64,000 bases of DNA, taken from NCBI GenBank assembly GCA_002368645.1, contig DFEE01000010.1:6530-70529 (forward strand), given 5' to 3'. This document shows positions 44,780 to 55,100 of the stretch, one piece after another; the first letter of the stretch is position 1, and each line of letters begins with the position of its first letter. The DNA comes from Bacteroidales bacterium UBA3810. Its GTDB lineage: Bacteria > Bacteroidota > Bacteroidia > Bacteroidales > Paludibacteraceae. Below the pieces are notes generated by a model. The model was not told the DNA's origin and did no database searches. It worked only from the letters and a program-made list of their open reading frames with translations. The translations under genes and the position numbers were made by a program.

Positions 44780-45603
44780 AGCAACAAACATTACATAGAG
44801 CATTTTCGGTAGAAGGCAAAGGCTTGCACACAGGGCGTTGGATTCATGCGACATTTCTCCCTGCTGCACCGGATTTTGGTATTCGTTTGAGTCGCGTTGA
44901 CTTGCCGGAAAAACCTACTTATGAGGCTTCTGCACGCTATGTAACGGCGACCAATAGAGGTACTGTTTTGGAGAATGGCGTTTGGCGTGTATCAACTGTT
45001 GAACATGCGCTTTCGGCACTCTATGCAATGGGAATAACCAACTGTTTGATTGAACTTGACGGAGCTGAGATGCCTATACTGGACGGTTCGGCAGCAATGT
45101 TTGTGGAGGAAATAAAGAAAGCCGGCATAAAACAGGAGGCCAAAGAGGCGAAAACATGGGTGGTGCAAGAACCTATTCGTTTTGAAAATGGTAAAGGCTC
45201 GATTATGTTTATTACTCCTGCGGAGGATTATGAGGTGGAAGTGCTTGTGGATTTTCCGCACACGATTGTCGGTAGGCAACGTGCTGAGATAAAGGATTTA
45301 ATGACTTATGCTCAAGAGATTGCGCCCGCACGGACATTCTGCTTCTTTAAAGAAATACTACCCCTTCTCTTTATCGGACTAATCCGTGGGGGGCGGCTCA
45401 ATAATGCCCTTGTTATAGGTCGACGCAAATACTTTTCGCCTCTTAGGCTTGAGAATGAACCTGCCCGACATAAGCTATTGGATGTTATCGGCGATATGAG
45501 CCTTCTCGGATGTCGTATTCAAGGACATATCTATGTAGAACGCCCCGGACACGGATTTAATACAACTGTTGCTAAATCATTAATAGAAAGGATTGCAGAA
45601 TGA
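44776..45603 (+). CDS. lpxC: UDP-3-O-acyl-N-acetylglucosamine deacetylase, without a FabZ domain
   Basis: Zinc amidase for the committed step of lipid A synthesis. The 275-residue protein has the zinc and catalytic motifs: [10 protein letters not shown] (first His), [18 protein letters not shown], and [15 protein letters not shown] (second His and Asp), with the late HGFN histidine. In many Bacteroidales this gene is fused to FabZ (about 460 residues); here the stop overlaps the lpxA start and no FabZ part is present. Overlaps on both sides point to coupled translation. Confidence 0.93.
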   Translation: MKQQTLHRAFSVEGKGLHTGRWIHATFLPAAPDFGIRLSRVDLPEKPTYEASARYVTATNRGTVLENGVWRVSTVEHALSALYAMGITNCLIELDGAEMPILDGSAAMFVEEIKKAGIKQEAKEAKTWVVQEPIRFENGKGSIMFITPAEDYEVEVLVDFPHTIVGRQRAEIKDLMTYAQEIAPARTFCFFKEILPLLFIGLIRGGRLNNALVIGRRKYFSPLRLENEPARHKLLDVIGDMSLLGCRIQGHIYVERPGHGFNTTVAKSLIERIAE

Positions 45604-46376
45604 TATCACCCTTAGCTTATATTCATCCTAATGCCCAACTTGGTGCTAATGTAACGGTCGCTCCTTTCGCATTTATTGATGACGATGTCGTTATTGGCGA
45701 TAACTGTATCATAGACTCCAATGCAGTTATCTGTTCGCATGTCCGAATGGGAAGTAATAATCATGTATTTCCACAGGCAACGATAGGAGCTATTCCTCAG
45801 GACCTTAAGTTTAAAGAGGAACTGACTTATACCATTATTGGTGATAACAATACCTTTCGGGAATGTTGTACTGTACATCGTGGTACTGCCAGTAAAGGCA
45901 AAACGCTAATGGGAAGTCATAATCTCATCATGGCTTATAGCCATGTGGCTCACGATGTGGTGATTGCTGACTATTGTATTTTGAGTAACGCTACTCAATT
46001 GGCAGGTGAGGTCTTGGTGGATGAATATGCTATTTTGGGCGGAGGAACACTTGTTCATCAGTTTACACACATTGGCGCACATGTTATGTTAGAGGGTGGA
46101 AGTCGTGTAACGAAAGATGTCCCGCCCTTCGCCCTCGCAGGGCGCGAACCATTGACTTATTACGGCATAAACCGCGTAGGTCTGGAGCGCCGAGGATTTA
46201 CTTCCGAGCAATTGGCGACTATCAAAGAGGTGTATCGCTATATTTATGCCTCTCATCTCAATGTTTCACAGGCACTGCAAACTATCGAGCGTGAAATGCC
46301 GGCTTCGCCTGAGCGAGACCTTATTATTGACTTTGTCAAATCCTCCTCGCGGGGAATCATTAAAGGCCTTTCATGA
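45600..46376 (+). CDS. lpxA: UDP-N-acetylglucosamine acyltransferase
   Basis: First acylation of lipid A synthesis. The 258-residue beta-helix protein has [25 protein letters not shown], the FRECCTVHRGT block (catalytic His environment), MAYSHVAHDVVIADYCIL, and a C-terminal helical part with YGINRVGLERRGF. Length and motifs are standard. Confidence 0.95.
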   Translation: MISPLAYIHPNAQLGANVTVAPFAFIDDDVVIGDNCIIDSNAVICSHVRMGSNNHVFPQATIGAIPQDLKFKEELTYTIIGDNNTFRECCTVHRGTASKGKTLMGSHNLIMAYSHVAHDVVIADYCILSNATQLAGEVLVDEYAILGGGTLVHQFTHIGAHVMLEGGSRVTKDVPPFALAGREPLTYYGINRVGLERRGFTSEQLATIKEVYRYIYASHLNVSQALQTIEREMPASPERDLIIDFVKSSSRGIIKGLS

Positions 46377-46418
46377 CCTCGAATATACTACTTACGACTA
46401 ATTACTAAATACCGCAAT

Positions 46419-48143
46419 ATGGAAGAAGAAAAAAGCCTTAATTTTATTGAGCAAATCGTAGAAAAAGATTTATCAGAAGGTAAAAATGACGGACGCATTC
46501 AAACCCGTTTTCCGCCGGAACCCAATGGCTATTTGCATATTGGCCATGTCAAGGCTATCTGCATGGACTTTGGGATAGCCGAGCGTTATAATGGTATCTG
46601 TAACCTGCGTTTTGATGATACGAACCCCTCTAAAGAAGATACCGAATATGTCGATACCATTATGCGAGATATTGCGTGGTTGGGCTTTAAATGGGGCAAT
46701 ATCTACTACGCATCAGACTATTTTGATAAGCTATATGAACTTGCCATTCGGTTTATTAAGGAGGGTAAAGCCTATGTTGATGAGCAGACGGCCGAGGAGA
46801 TTGCCGCGCAGAAAGGCACACCTACCGAGCCGGGCGTAGCTTCACCTTATCGCGATAGACCCGTTGAGGAGAACTTGAGACTCTTTGAGGCTATGCAAGC
46901 CGGTGAGATAGAGGAGGGAAAAATGGTCCTAAGGGCCAAAATTGATATGGCCAATCCCAATATGCATTTTCGTGATCCCATTATCTACCGCATAATCACT
47001 TCTCATCCGCACCACCGTACGGGACGGAAGTGGAATGTTTACCCCATGTATGATTTTGCACATGGACAGAGTGATTATTTCGAGGGCGTGACGCATAGCA
47101 TATGTACATTGGAATTTGTGGTTCATAGACCGCTCTATGACTATTTCATTGACCAATTCGTCGGCGAAGTTCCATCTAATTTTGAGGGGTGGAAACCGGG
47201 TTCGGACTATAGACCCCATCAGTATGAGTTTAATCGCCTAAATATCACTTATACTGTGATGTCCAAACGTAAGATGCTGCAACTTGTACAGGAGGGGCTT
47301 GTCAGCGGTTGGGATGATCCTCGTATGCCGACGGTATGCGGACTGAGGCGTCGCGGCTATACAGCATCAGCTATCCGTGAGTTTATGGACAAAATCGGTT
47401 ATACCAAAGTGGAAGGTATGATTGATGTGGGATTGCTTGAGCACACTATCCGCGAGAATCTGAAAGAGACAGCACCACGTGTATGCGCAATCTTTGAGCC
47501 TGTCAAGTTAGTCATTACCAATTACGACAAAGAGACGGAAATCCTTGTTGGTGAAAATATTGATGGTCACCCCGAATTAGGAACACGAGAAATGCCTTTC
47601 GCCCGTGAGTTGTATATTGAACGTGGAGATTTCTTGGAGGAGGCTGACAATAAATTCTACCGCCTTAGCCCCAATGGACGTGAGGTGCGTTTAAAGAACG
47701 CATATATCATTCAGGCGACCGGCTGTGAGAAGGACGTTGAGGGCAATATAACCACTGTATATGCGACATATGACCCTGACTCAAAGAGCGGTACGGAAGG
47801 TGGCAATCGCAAGACCAAAGCAACCATCAATTGGGTAGAGTGCAACTCCTGCATTGATGTAGAAACACGCTTATATGACCGGCTCTTTAAGGTAGAGAAC
47901 CCTGCTGCTGAAGAGGGAGATTTCCGTGACTTACTCAACCCCGATAGTTTGCGTGTAGTGACCTGCAAAGCCGAGGCTTCGCTGAAGACCGTGCGGAAAC
48001 CCGTTACCTTTAAGGACGGCATTGCCGAGGTAAAGCACTTCCAACTTCTTAAGCAGGGCTATTTCGTGGTCGATGAGGACACAACGGCGGATAAGTTAGT
48101 GCTCAATCGTACGGCGAGCCTTAAGGATAATTGGCAGAAATAG
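46419..48143 (+). CDS. glnS: glutaminyl-tRNA synthetase
   Basis: Class I synthetase charging tRNA-Gln. The 574-residue protein has the HIGH motif in PPEPNGYLHIGHVKAI, the KMSKS-type loop VMSKRKM, ARINMASPNM-like MANPNMHFRDPI, and the GlnRS anticodon-binding beta barrels in the C-terminal 230 residues. It starts 42 bp after lpxA and may be read from the same transcript. Confidence 0.95.
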   Translation: MEEEKSLNFIEQIVEKDLSEGKNDGRIQTRFPPEPNGYLHIGHVKAICMDFGIAERYNGICNLRFDDTNPSKEDTEYVDTIMRDIAWLGFKWGNIYYASDYFDKLYELAIRFIKEGKAYVDEQTAEEIAAQKGTPTEPGVASPYRDRPVEENLRLFEAMQAGEIEEGKMVLRAKIDMANPNMHFRDPIIYRIITSHPHHRTGRKWNVYPMYDFAHGQSDYFEGVTHSICTLEFVVHRPLYDYFIDQFVGEVPSNFEGWKPGSDYRPHQYEFNRLNITYTVMSKRKMLQLVQEGLVSGWDDPRMPTVCGLRRRGYTASAIREFMDKIGYTKVEGMIDVGLLEHTIRENLKETAPRVCAIFEPVKLVITNYDKETEILVGENIDGHPELGTREMPFARELYIERGDFLEEADNKFYRLSPNGREVRLKNAYIIQATGCEKDVEGNITTVYATYDPDSKSGTEGGNRKTKATINWVECNSCIDVETRLYDRLFKVENPAAEEGDFRDLLNPDSLRVVTCKAEASLKTVRKPVTFKDGIAEVKHFQLLKQGYFVVDEDTTADKLVLNRTASLKDNWQK

Positions 48144-48151
48144 CGGATGCG

Positions 48152-48547
48152 ATGAGTAGACAACAAATCTTTTGCCCCTTTAGGCGGCGCTATGTGGCAC
48201 TTACGCCGGAGGAACATGTGCGGCAAGCATTTCTTGCCGACATGGTGGCAAAAGGTTATCCCGCAGGGCGAATAGGTGTTGAAGTCCCTTTCAAAGTGGG
48301 CAATAAGGCTTATCGGGCAGATGCGGTGGTCTATGACGGACAATTACGACCTATAATGCTCTTGGAGTTCAAAGCGGATACGATTCCGCTAACTCAAAGA
48401 ACGCTAGACCAAGCCGTGGTCTATAATCGAGAACTGCAAGTGCCGTACCTCTTGCTACATAATGGAAAAACCAGTGTCATAGCCTCTATAGAAAACGAAC
48501 AAATACACTTCCTCGAGGAAGTACCGACATATGATAGATTATATTAA
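48152..48547 (+). CDS. HsdR N-terminal-type (PD-(D/E)XK fold) protein
   Basis: A 131-residue protein with MSRQQIFCPFRRRYVALTPEEHVRQ, VEVPFKVGNKAYRADAVVYD and IMLLEFKAD, the D...E-x-K pattern of the HSDR_N-like domain found in many Bacteroidota. No helicase or methylase is linked, so it is not a restriction enzyme by itself; its function is unknown. I use ATG 48152, 8 bp after the glnS stop. It overlaps ruvA by 17 bp. Confidence 0.75.
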   Translation: MSRQQIFCPFRRRYVALTPEEHVRQAFLADMVAKGYPAGRIGVEVPFKVGNKAYRADAVVYDGQLRPIMLLEFKADTIPLTQRTLDQAVVYNRELQVPYLLLHNGKTSVIASIENEQIHFLEEVPTYDRLY

Positions 48548-49151
48548 AGGTGAAATAGCGGAACTCAATCCGACTTACACGGTACTTGAAGCCGCGGGCG
48601 TCGGGTATAGCATCAATATAGCACTGCCGACTTATAGCGCCCTAATGGCGCAAATGGAGGTAGAGGTGGTAGCTAAACTCTTTATCACCGAGATTATCAG
48701 GGAGGACACCCATGACCTATTTGGCTTCCTGACGCGTGGCGAGCGTGAACTCTTTGAACTCTTGATGACGGTCAGCGGCGTGGGCGCGAATACGGCACGC
48801 ATGATTATGTCTGCCTACACAGCGGGCGAAACGCGTCAGATTATTGCTACGGGTAATGCTAAAGCATTAAGCCAAGTCAAAGGGCTTGGACCTAAAACCG
48901 CCCAACGACTCATCGTGGACCTTAAAGATAAGGTGCTAAAGATTGATCTTGGCAATGGAGTAGATGTGACCGACCAGCCGGTGGAGACGCTGTTCGTGGA
49001 GAATAACCCGATTAAGGACGAGGCTGTATCGGCACTTACCATGCTTGGATTCAATACCGCGGCGAGTAGTAAGGTTGTGGACAAAATCCTCAAAGAAGAA
49101 CCGGATTGTAAGGTGGAGGGCGTTATCAAAAAGGCTCTCAAAATGCTGTAA
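48531..49151 (+). CDS. ruvA: Holliday junction helicase subunit RuvA
   Basis: Binds four-way junctions and loads the RuvB motor. The 206-residue protein has the N-terminal OB domain (MIDYIKGEIAELNPTYTVLEAAGVGYSI), the tandem helix-hairpin-helix region (SGVGANTARMIM, VKGLGPKTAQRLIVDLKDK), and the C-terminal RuvB-binding helix domain (EAVSALTMLGF). The sprA reading frame continues directly after its stop in the same frame. Confidence 0.95.
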   Translation: MIDYIKGEIAELNPTYTVLEAAGVGYSINIALPTYSALMAQMEVEVVAKLFITEIIREDTHDLFGFLTRGERELFELLMTVSGVGANTARMIMSAYTAGETRQIIATGNAKALSQVKGLGPKTAQRLIVDLKDKVLKIDLGNGVDVTDQPVETLFVENNPIKDEAVSALTMLGFNTAASSKVVDKILKEEPDCKVEGVIKKALKML

Positions 49152-49154
49152 GTT

Positions 49155-52100
49155 ATTAGAAATTTCATTTACATATTATATTTACTGTTCTGTCTCATAG
49201 TTTTCGGACAGGGGGTATATGCGCAGAAACTCAATCCTCTTATTCCCAGCAAACGGAATGATCGTCTCTTGCGGGAGCAGGCTCTGCGTGAAGCAACGCA
49301 GCCATCTGCTATCCGCGAGGCAGCACCCGTTGAAGCAAATAATCCGAAAAACGAGGTTACCCCGGCAAAATCCGATAAGACCGCAAAAGGGTCTAATGAA
49401 GAGCCGACATCGACGATTAATCCTGCGGAGTATGAACCGGCTATCATGGCTTCGAAACTACCCGGTACGCAAATGACCAAGACCTCCGTGGAGTACAATC
49501 CCGGAACAGGATACTATATCTTGCACACCAAGATAGGGGATGTTGATGTGGCTACCCCGATTGTTATGAATAGTGAGGAGTATGCTCGCTACTCGCAGCA
49601 GCAGATTATGCATAACTATTGGCAGAAGAAAATCTCCGAAGTGGACCATGATAATGAGCGCAAGTTCGACATTACAGACATGAAGTTCAATATCGGGCCT
49701 GCCGACAGGGTCTTTGGTCCCGGGGGCGTGCAACTTAAACTGCAAGGTTCTGCGGAACTGATGTTTGCCTTTAACCACCAATATGTCGATAATCCCTCTT
49801 TGACGCTTAGAAGCCGCAATAATAACATCTTTGACTTTGATGAGAAAATACAGGTTAATGTGACGGGAAAAGTCGGCACCAAATTGGATTTCAAACTCAA
49901 CTACAATACGGAGGCTTCCTTTGCCCAAGACCAGCAGAATTTGAAGTTGGCTTATAAGGGTGAGGAGGACGATATTATCCAATCGATTGAGGCCGGTAAT
50001 GTGACGATGGACCTCAACTCTTCCTTAATTCAGGGCACGAGGGCACTCTTTGGTATCAAAACGAATCTCCAGTTCGGCAAGCTTAAGGTGCAAGCCCTTA
50101 TCAGTCAGCAGAACTCAGAGTCTCAGACGGTAAGTTCATCAGGCGGAGCGCAGATGACGAAATTTGATATCGACATCAGCGAGTATGACGAGAACAGGCA
50201 TTTCTTCCTCGGTTACTATTTCAGAGACCACTATGATGAGGCGATGAAGAGTTTGCCTTATGTTGCCAGTGGCGTGACCATCAATAAGATTGAGGTCTGG
50301 GTGACCAATCGCAAAGGGACCTACGACGAAGCACGTAATATCGTGGCCTATGTAGACTTAGGTGAGCCGGAGCGGAAACATATTCTTAATACCCAATATT
50401 GGACACCTTCTTCAGACGGCGTTTTAGCTCCGCATAACAAGGGTAATAACCTCTATGATGCAGTTAAGTCTGTCAGAAATATCCAGAACATCAGTTCTGA
50501 GATGAGTGCTATGTATCCTGCGATGGAGGGTGGGGAAGCGTATGACAAGATTGAGTCAGCGCGTCGTCTCAATAGCTCCGAATATACACTCAATGCTGCC
50601 TTAGGTTATATCAGCCTAAAACAATCTTTGCGCGAAGATGAGGTGCTTGCTGTCGCCTACGAATATACCTATGGTGGTCAGGTCTATCAAGTCGGTGAAT
50701 TCTCTACAGATCAGACTGAAATGACGGAAGCTCCAAACTGCTTAGTACTTAAGCTGCTGAAATCCACAACCATGGCACCTGTGGACAATGGTGGGGAGAA
50801 TTATCTTCGTCGCCTTGGCGGAGAACGATATGGTACTTGGGATTTGATGATGAAGAACATCTACTGGATTGGTGCTTCGACCATGAGTGGAGATAAGTTT
50901 GAACTTTATGTCCAGTACCGCAATGACTCTGTCGGCACACAAGTGCAGTACTTGCCTGCGGGAGACTGCAAAGGCAAACAACTCTTGCGTGTTTTGGGTT
51001 TGGACCGCCTGGATAGCAAGAATAACCCCTATCCGGATGGTAAGTTCGACTGGGTTGACGGCTATACTGTCACGGCGTCCAACGGACGGATTATATTCCC
51101 CGTCTTAGAGCCTTTCGGGTCGTATCTGCGTGATCAGATAGGTGCCGACAAAGATTGGATTTATAATGATTATATCTACCAGGAATTGTATGACTCAACG
51201 CTTGTAGTAGCACAGGAGTTCAGTGAGAAGAATAAGTTCCGATTAACCGGTAAATACAAAGGTTCTGCAGGGAATGAAATTCGACTCAACGCCATGAATG
51301 TGCCACGCGGATCGGTGAAAGTGACCGCAGGAGGTGCGACATTGGTAGAGAATGTTGATTATACGGTCGATTATATGATGGGTACTGTGACGATTTTGAA
51401 TCAAAGTATCCTTGAGTCCGGTACATCAGTCAATGTCTCGCTGGAGAATCAATCTACTTTCTCGCTGAAGCGTAAGAGCCTCTTGGGTGCCCATTTGGAG
51501 TATCAGTTTAATAAGGACTTTATGATAGGCGGTACGATTATGCACCTACGCGAACGCCCGCTTACCACCAAGGTTAATAGCGGTGAGGAACCTCTCGCTA
51601 ATACGATATGGGGTTTGAACCTTAACTGGAAAACAGAGTTCCAATGGCTTTCTAATGCTATTGATAAAGTACCATGGATGCACGCCGAAGCACCGAGTAC
51701 CTTACAGGTTGGCGCAGAATTTGCGCACATGATTCCCGGACACACCGGCGATGTGGGCGCGGAAGGAACGGCCTATATTGACGACTTTGAGGCGACGCAA
51801 ACCAATATTGATGTGCATTATCCCAACTATTGGCACTTAGCCAGTACCCCAAGGGCCTTTTCCGAAGCCTCTGCGACCAATGATATTGCTTATGGTAAGA
51901 ATAGGGCAATGCTCGCATGGTATTTGGTAGACCCCATCTTTGGGTATCCGCAGAGCAATACCCCCCAGCATATTCGGAATAATCCTGACGCTATGTCGGA
52001 TCACCGTACGCGTATCGTTTATCAGAATGAGCTATTCCCCAACAAGCAACAGTTAGCCAATGAAGACTCCCGTATGACGGTTCTAAACCTCAGTTATTAC

Positions 52101-55100
52101 CCAGAGGAAAGAGGTCCTTATAATGTTTCCATAGACGAGTTGGACGCTACCGGTAAGCTCACCAATCCTGCACAGAGGTGGGGAGGTATGATGCGCAAAT
52201 TGGATAACACAGATTTCGAGCAGGCGAATATTGAGTATATTGAGTTCTGGCTCATGGATCCGCGCTTGACCAACCCGCAGAATAATGGTGCTTACGAAGC
52301 GGACTTGTACTTTAACTTGGGCGATATCAGCGAAGATATCTTGAAGGATGGAAAGAAGAGTTTCGAGCATGGTCTGCCGGTAACTACAGAGTCTAACACT
52401 ACAGATACAACCATTTGGGGTATTGTGCCTAAGACAACCAGTACGACCATCGCTTTTAGCAATGAGACGGGAGCAAGAGTTAAACAGGATGTGGGTCTTA
52501 ATGGTCTCAATAGTGAGACAGAGAAAACTTTCGGCGTCTATAAGGCTTATCGCGATGCGTTACTCAACGGTAAGGTTAATGCTGATGTGTTGCAACGTTG
52601 GCAGAATGATCCATTTAGCCCGCTTAATGACCCTGCCGGTGATGATTTCCACTACTACCGCGGGTCTGACTTTGACCGCGCTGAGACACCTGTTCTTGAG
52701 CGCTATAAGCATTATAATGGTACGGAGGGTAATAGCCCCGATACGCAGACGCAGACTGAGACTTATGGCACGGCAAGTACATTAGACCCTGATATAGAGG
52801 ATATCAATAAGGATAATACCCTTAATGAGTATGAGAAGTACTTTAGTTACCATGTCAGTTTGAGGCCTGCCGATATGCGATTAGGCCTGCAACATATCAC
52901 CGATGTGAAAGAGACGGATGTCACCCTGCGTAATGGGCAAACAGAGCGGGTTACATGGTATCAGTTTAAGATTCCGCTTCATGGAGATAGTTCTACTGTG
53001 GAGGCGGTCGGCTCAATCCGTAACTTCAAGTCCATCCGTTTCATGCGTGTTTATATGACGGGTGCTGAGAAGGAGACCCACTTGCGTTTTGCAGAACTTA
53101 ACCTCGTCAGGGGCGATTGGCGGCAATATAGTAAGGAACTCTATAAAAACGGCATGCAAGCGGCACCAACCTCCGCTTCCTTTGACGTGCAGAATGTAAG
53201 TATTGAGGAAAATGGTGCTAAAACCCCCGTCAACTATGTTCTACCTCCCGGCGTGAGTCGTCAGACTGACCCCGGACAAGCTCAACTCATTGCACAAAAT
53301 GAAAAAGCCGTTGTGCTTAAGGTAGATAACCTATACCCGGGCGATGCCAAGGCCATTTATAAGAAGACTTCCTACGATTTCCGTAACTATAAGAAGTTAC
53401 AGATGTTCGTTCATGCTGAGGCTATGCAGCCCGATACGCGGGACTTGAATGACGGGGACTTGAGCGTCTTTATCCGTTTAGGTACAGATGCGAAGTATAA
53501 CTATTATGAATATGAGATACCCCTTGTTTTGACCGCTCCCGGTGTTTATAGCAATGATAATGAGAACGACCGTCTAAAGGTATGGCCACGAGAGAATATG
53601 ATTGATGTGCCGTTTGAAACGCTATCAAGGGCGAAAGTCGCTCGTAATAAGGCCAAACGTGCCGGTACTACCGGTGTGAGCAACACTCTTCCCTATGTCG
53701 TCTATGATGATGAAAACGGCAAGCCGAGTAATAAAATTACCGTCCTCGGTAATCCAACTATTGAGGATGTCTCTATCATCATGATTGGTGTGCGCAATAG
53801 CGGCACACATACTACCGGTGGTGAGGTCTGGGTGAATGAGTTGCGTCTCTCGCAGTTTAACGAACAAGGCGGTGTTGCCGCGATGGCAAATATCGCACTG
53901 GGTATTTCCGATATAGCGCAGTTCAATGCTTCCGGTCGGTTAGAGACCGCGGGGTACGGCTCCATTGAGTCCAATGTGCTTGGACGCAATAAGGATAACC
54001 AATATCAACTGCAACTCTCCGCCGCTATGGAGGTGGGACGTCTCTTCCCTGAGAAAGCCAAACTGCAAATCCCTGCCTATGTCAGCTATTCAACCAATGT
54101 CGTGAGTCCCCAATACGACCCCTTAGACTCCGATGTCAAATTGGAGGAAACACTCTCATCCTTCACAACGCAAGCAGAGAAAGATAGCGTAAAGAAGATG
54201 GCAAACACTGTGCAGACATCGACTTCTTTCTCTGTCTCCAATATGAAAGTCAATATCAAGAGCAAGAAACGGGATATGTTCTACGACCCTGCCAATTTCT
54301 CTATATCGGCATCGTATAATAAGCAGGAGAACCGCTCTCCGGAGATAGAAAAGGATATCACTACCGACCACCGTGGCTCTTTTAACTACCAATATTCCTT
54401 TAACCCCAAACCGTGGGAGCCGTTCAAGAAAGTCAAATCGGTGCAAAAAGTCAAATTGCTATCCGAGATGAATTTCTACTACTTGCCGCAGTCTTGGGCG
54501 TTTAATACCAATATGCACCGTACCTTCAACCATATGAAGATGAGGGATCTTACAGGTGATTCGCATAATATGGATCTCACGTTTAGTAAAGACTTTACTT
54601 GGGATAGACATTTCGATTTCAAGTACGATCTTACTAAGAATATGAAGTTCTCCATACAGACTGCGCATAACGCTTCAGTCTATGAAGGATTCTACTCTTC
54701 GGAGATTATCAAATCGGAGATAGCCGACCATGTTTTTGCCAATGAACTCTATGAGGCATGGCGTGATACTGTACGTAGAAGTTTGGGGACTTGGGGTAAA
54801 CCCTATACCTTCCAGCAAGTCTTTACCGCCAATTGGAATGTGCCGTTCAATCGCATCCCCTATGTTGAAGCACTATCGGCAACAGGGTCATATTCTGCGA
54901 ACTATAATTGGAATAGAACAGCGGCTTCATCTTCTTCCTCCAACCGTAATTTAGGTAACACTATTTCCTCCTTGCAGACTTGGCAGGTTGACGGCAGTAT
55001 CAATTTGGAGACCCTTTATGGCAAATCGAAGTATTGGAAAGATATGACGCGTTTCTATACCTCCCGCGCCAATAACCGCCGTTTCAAACCCAAGGAGTAC

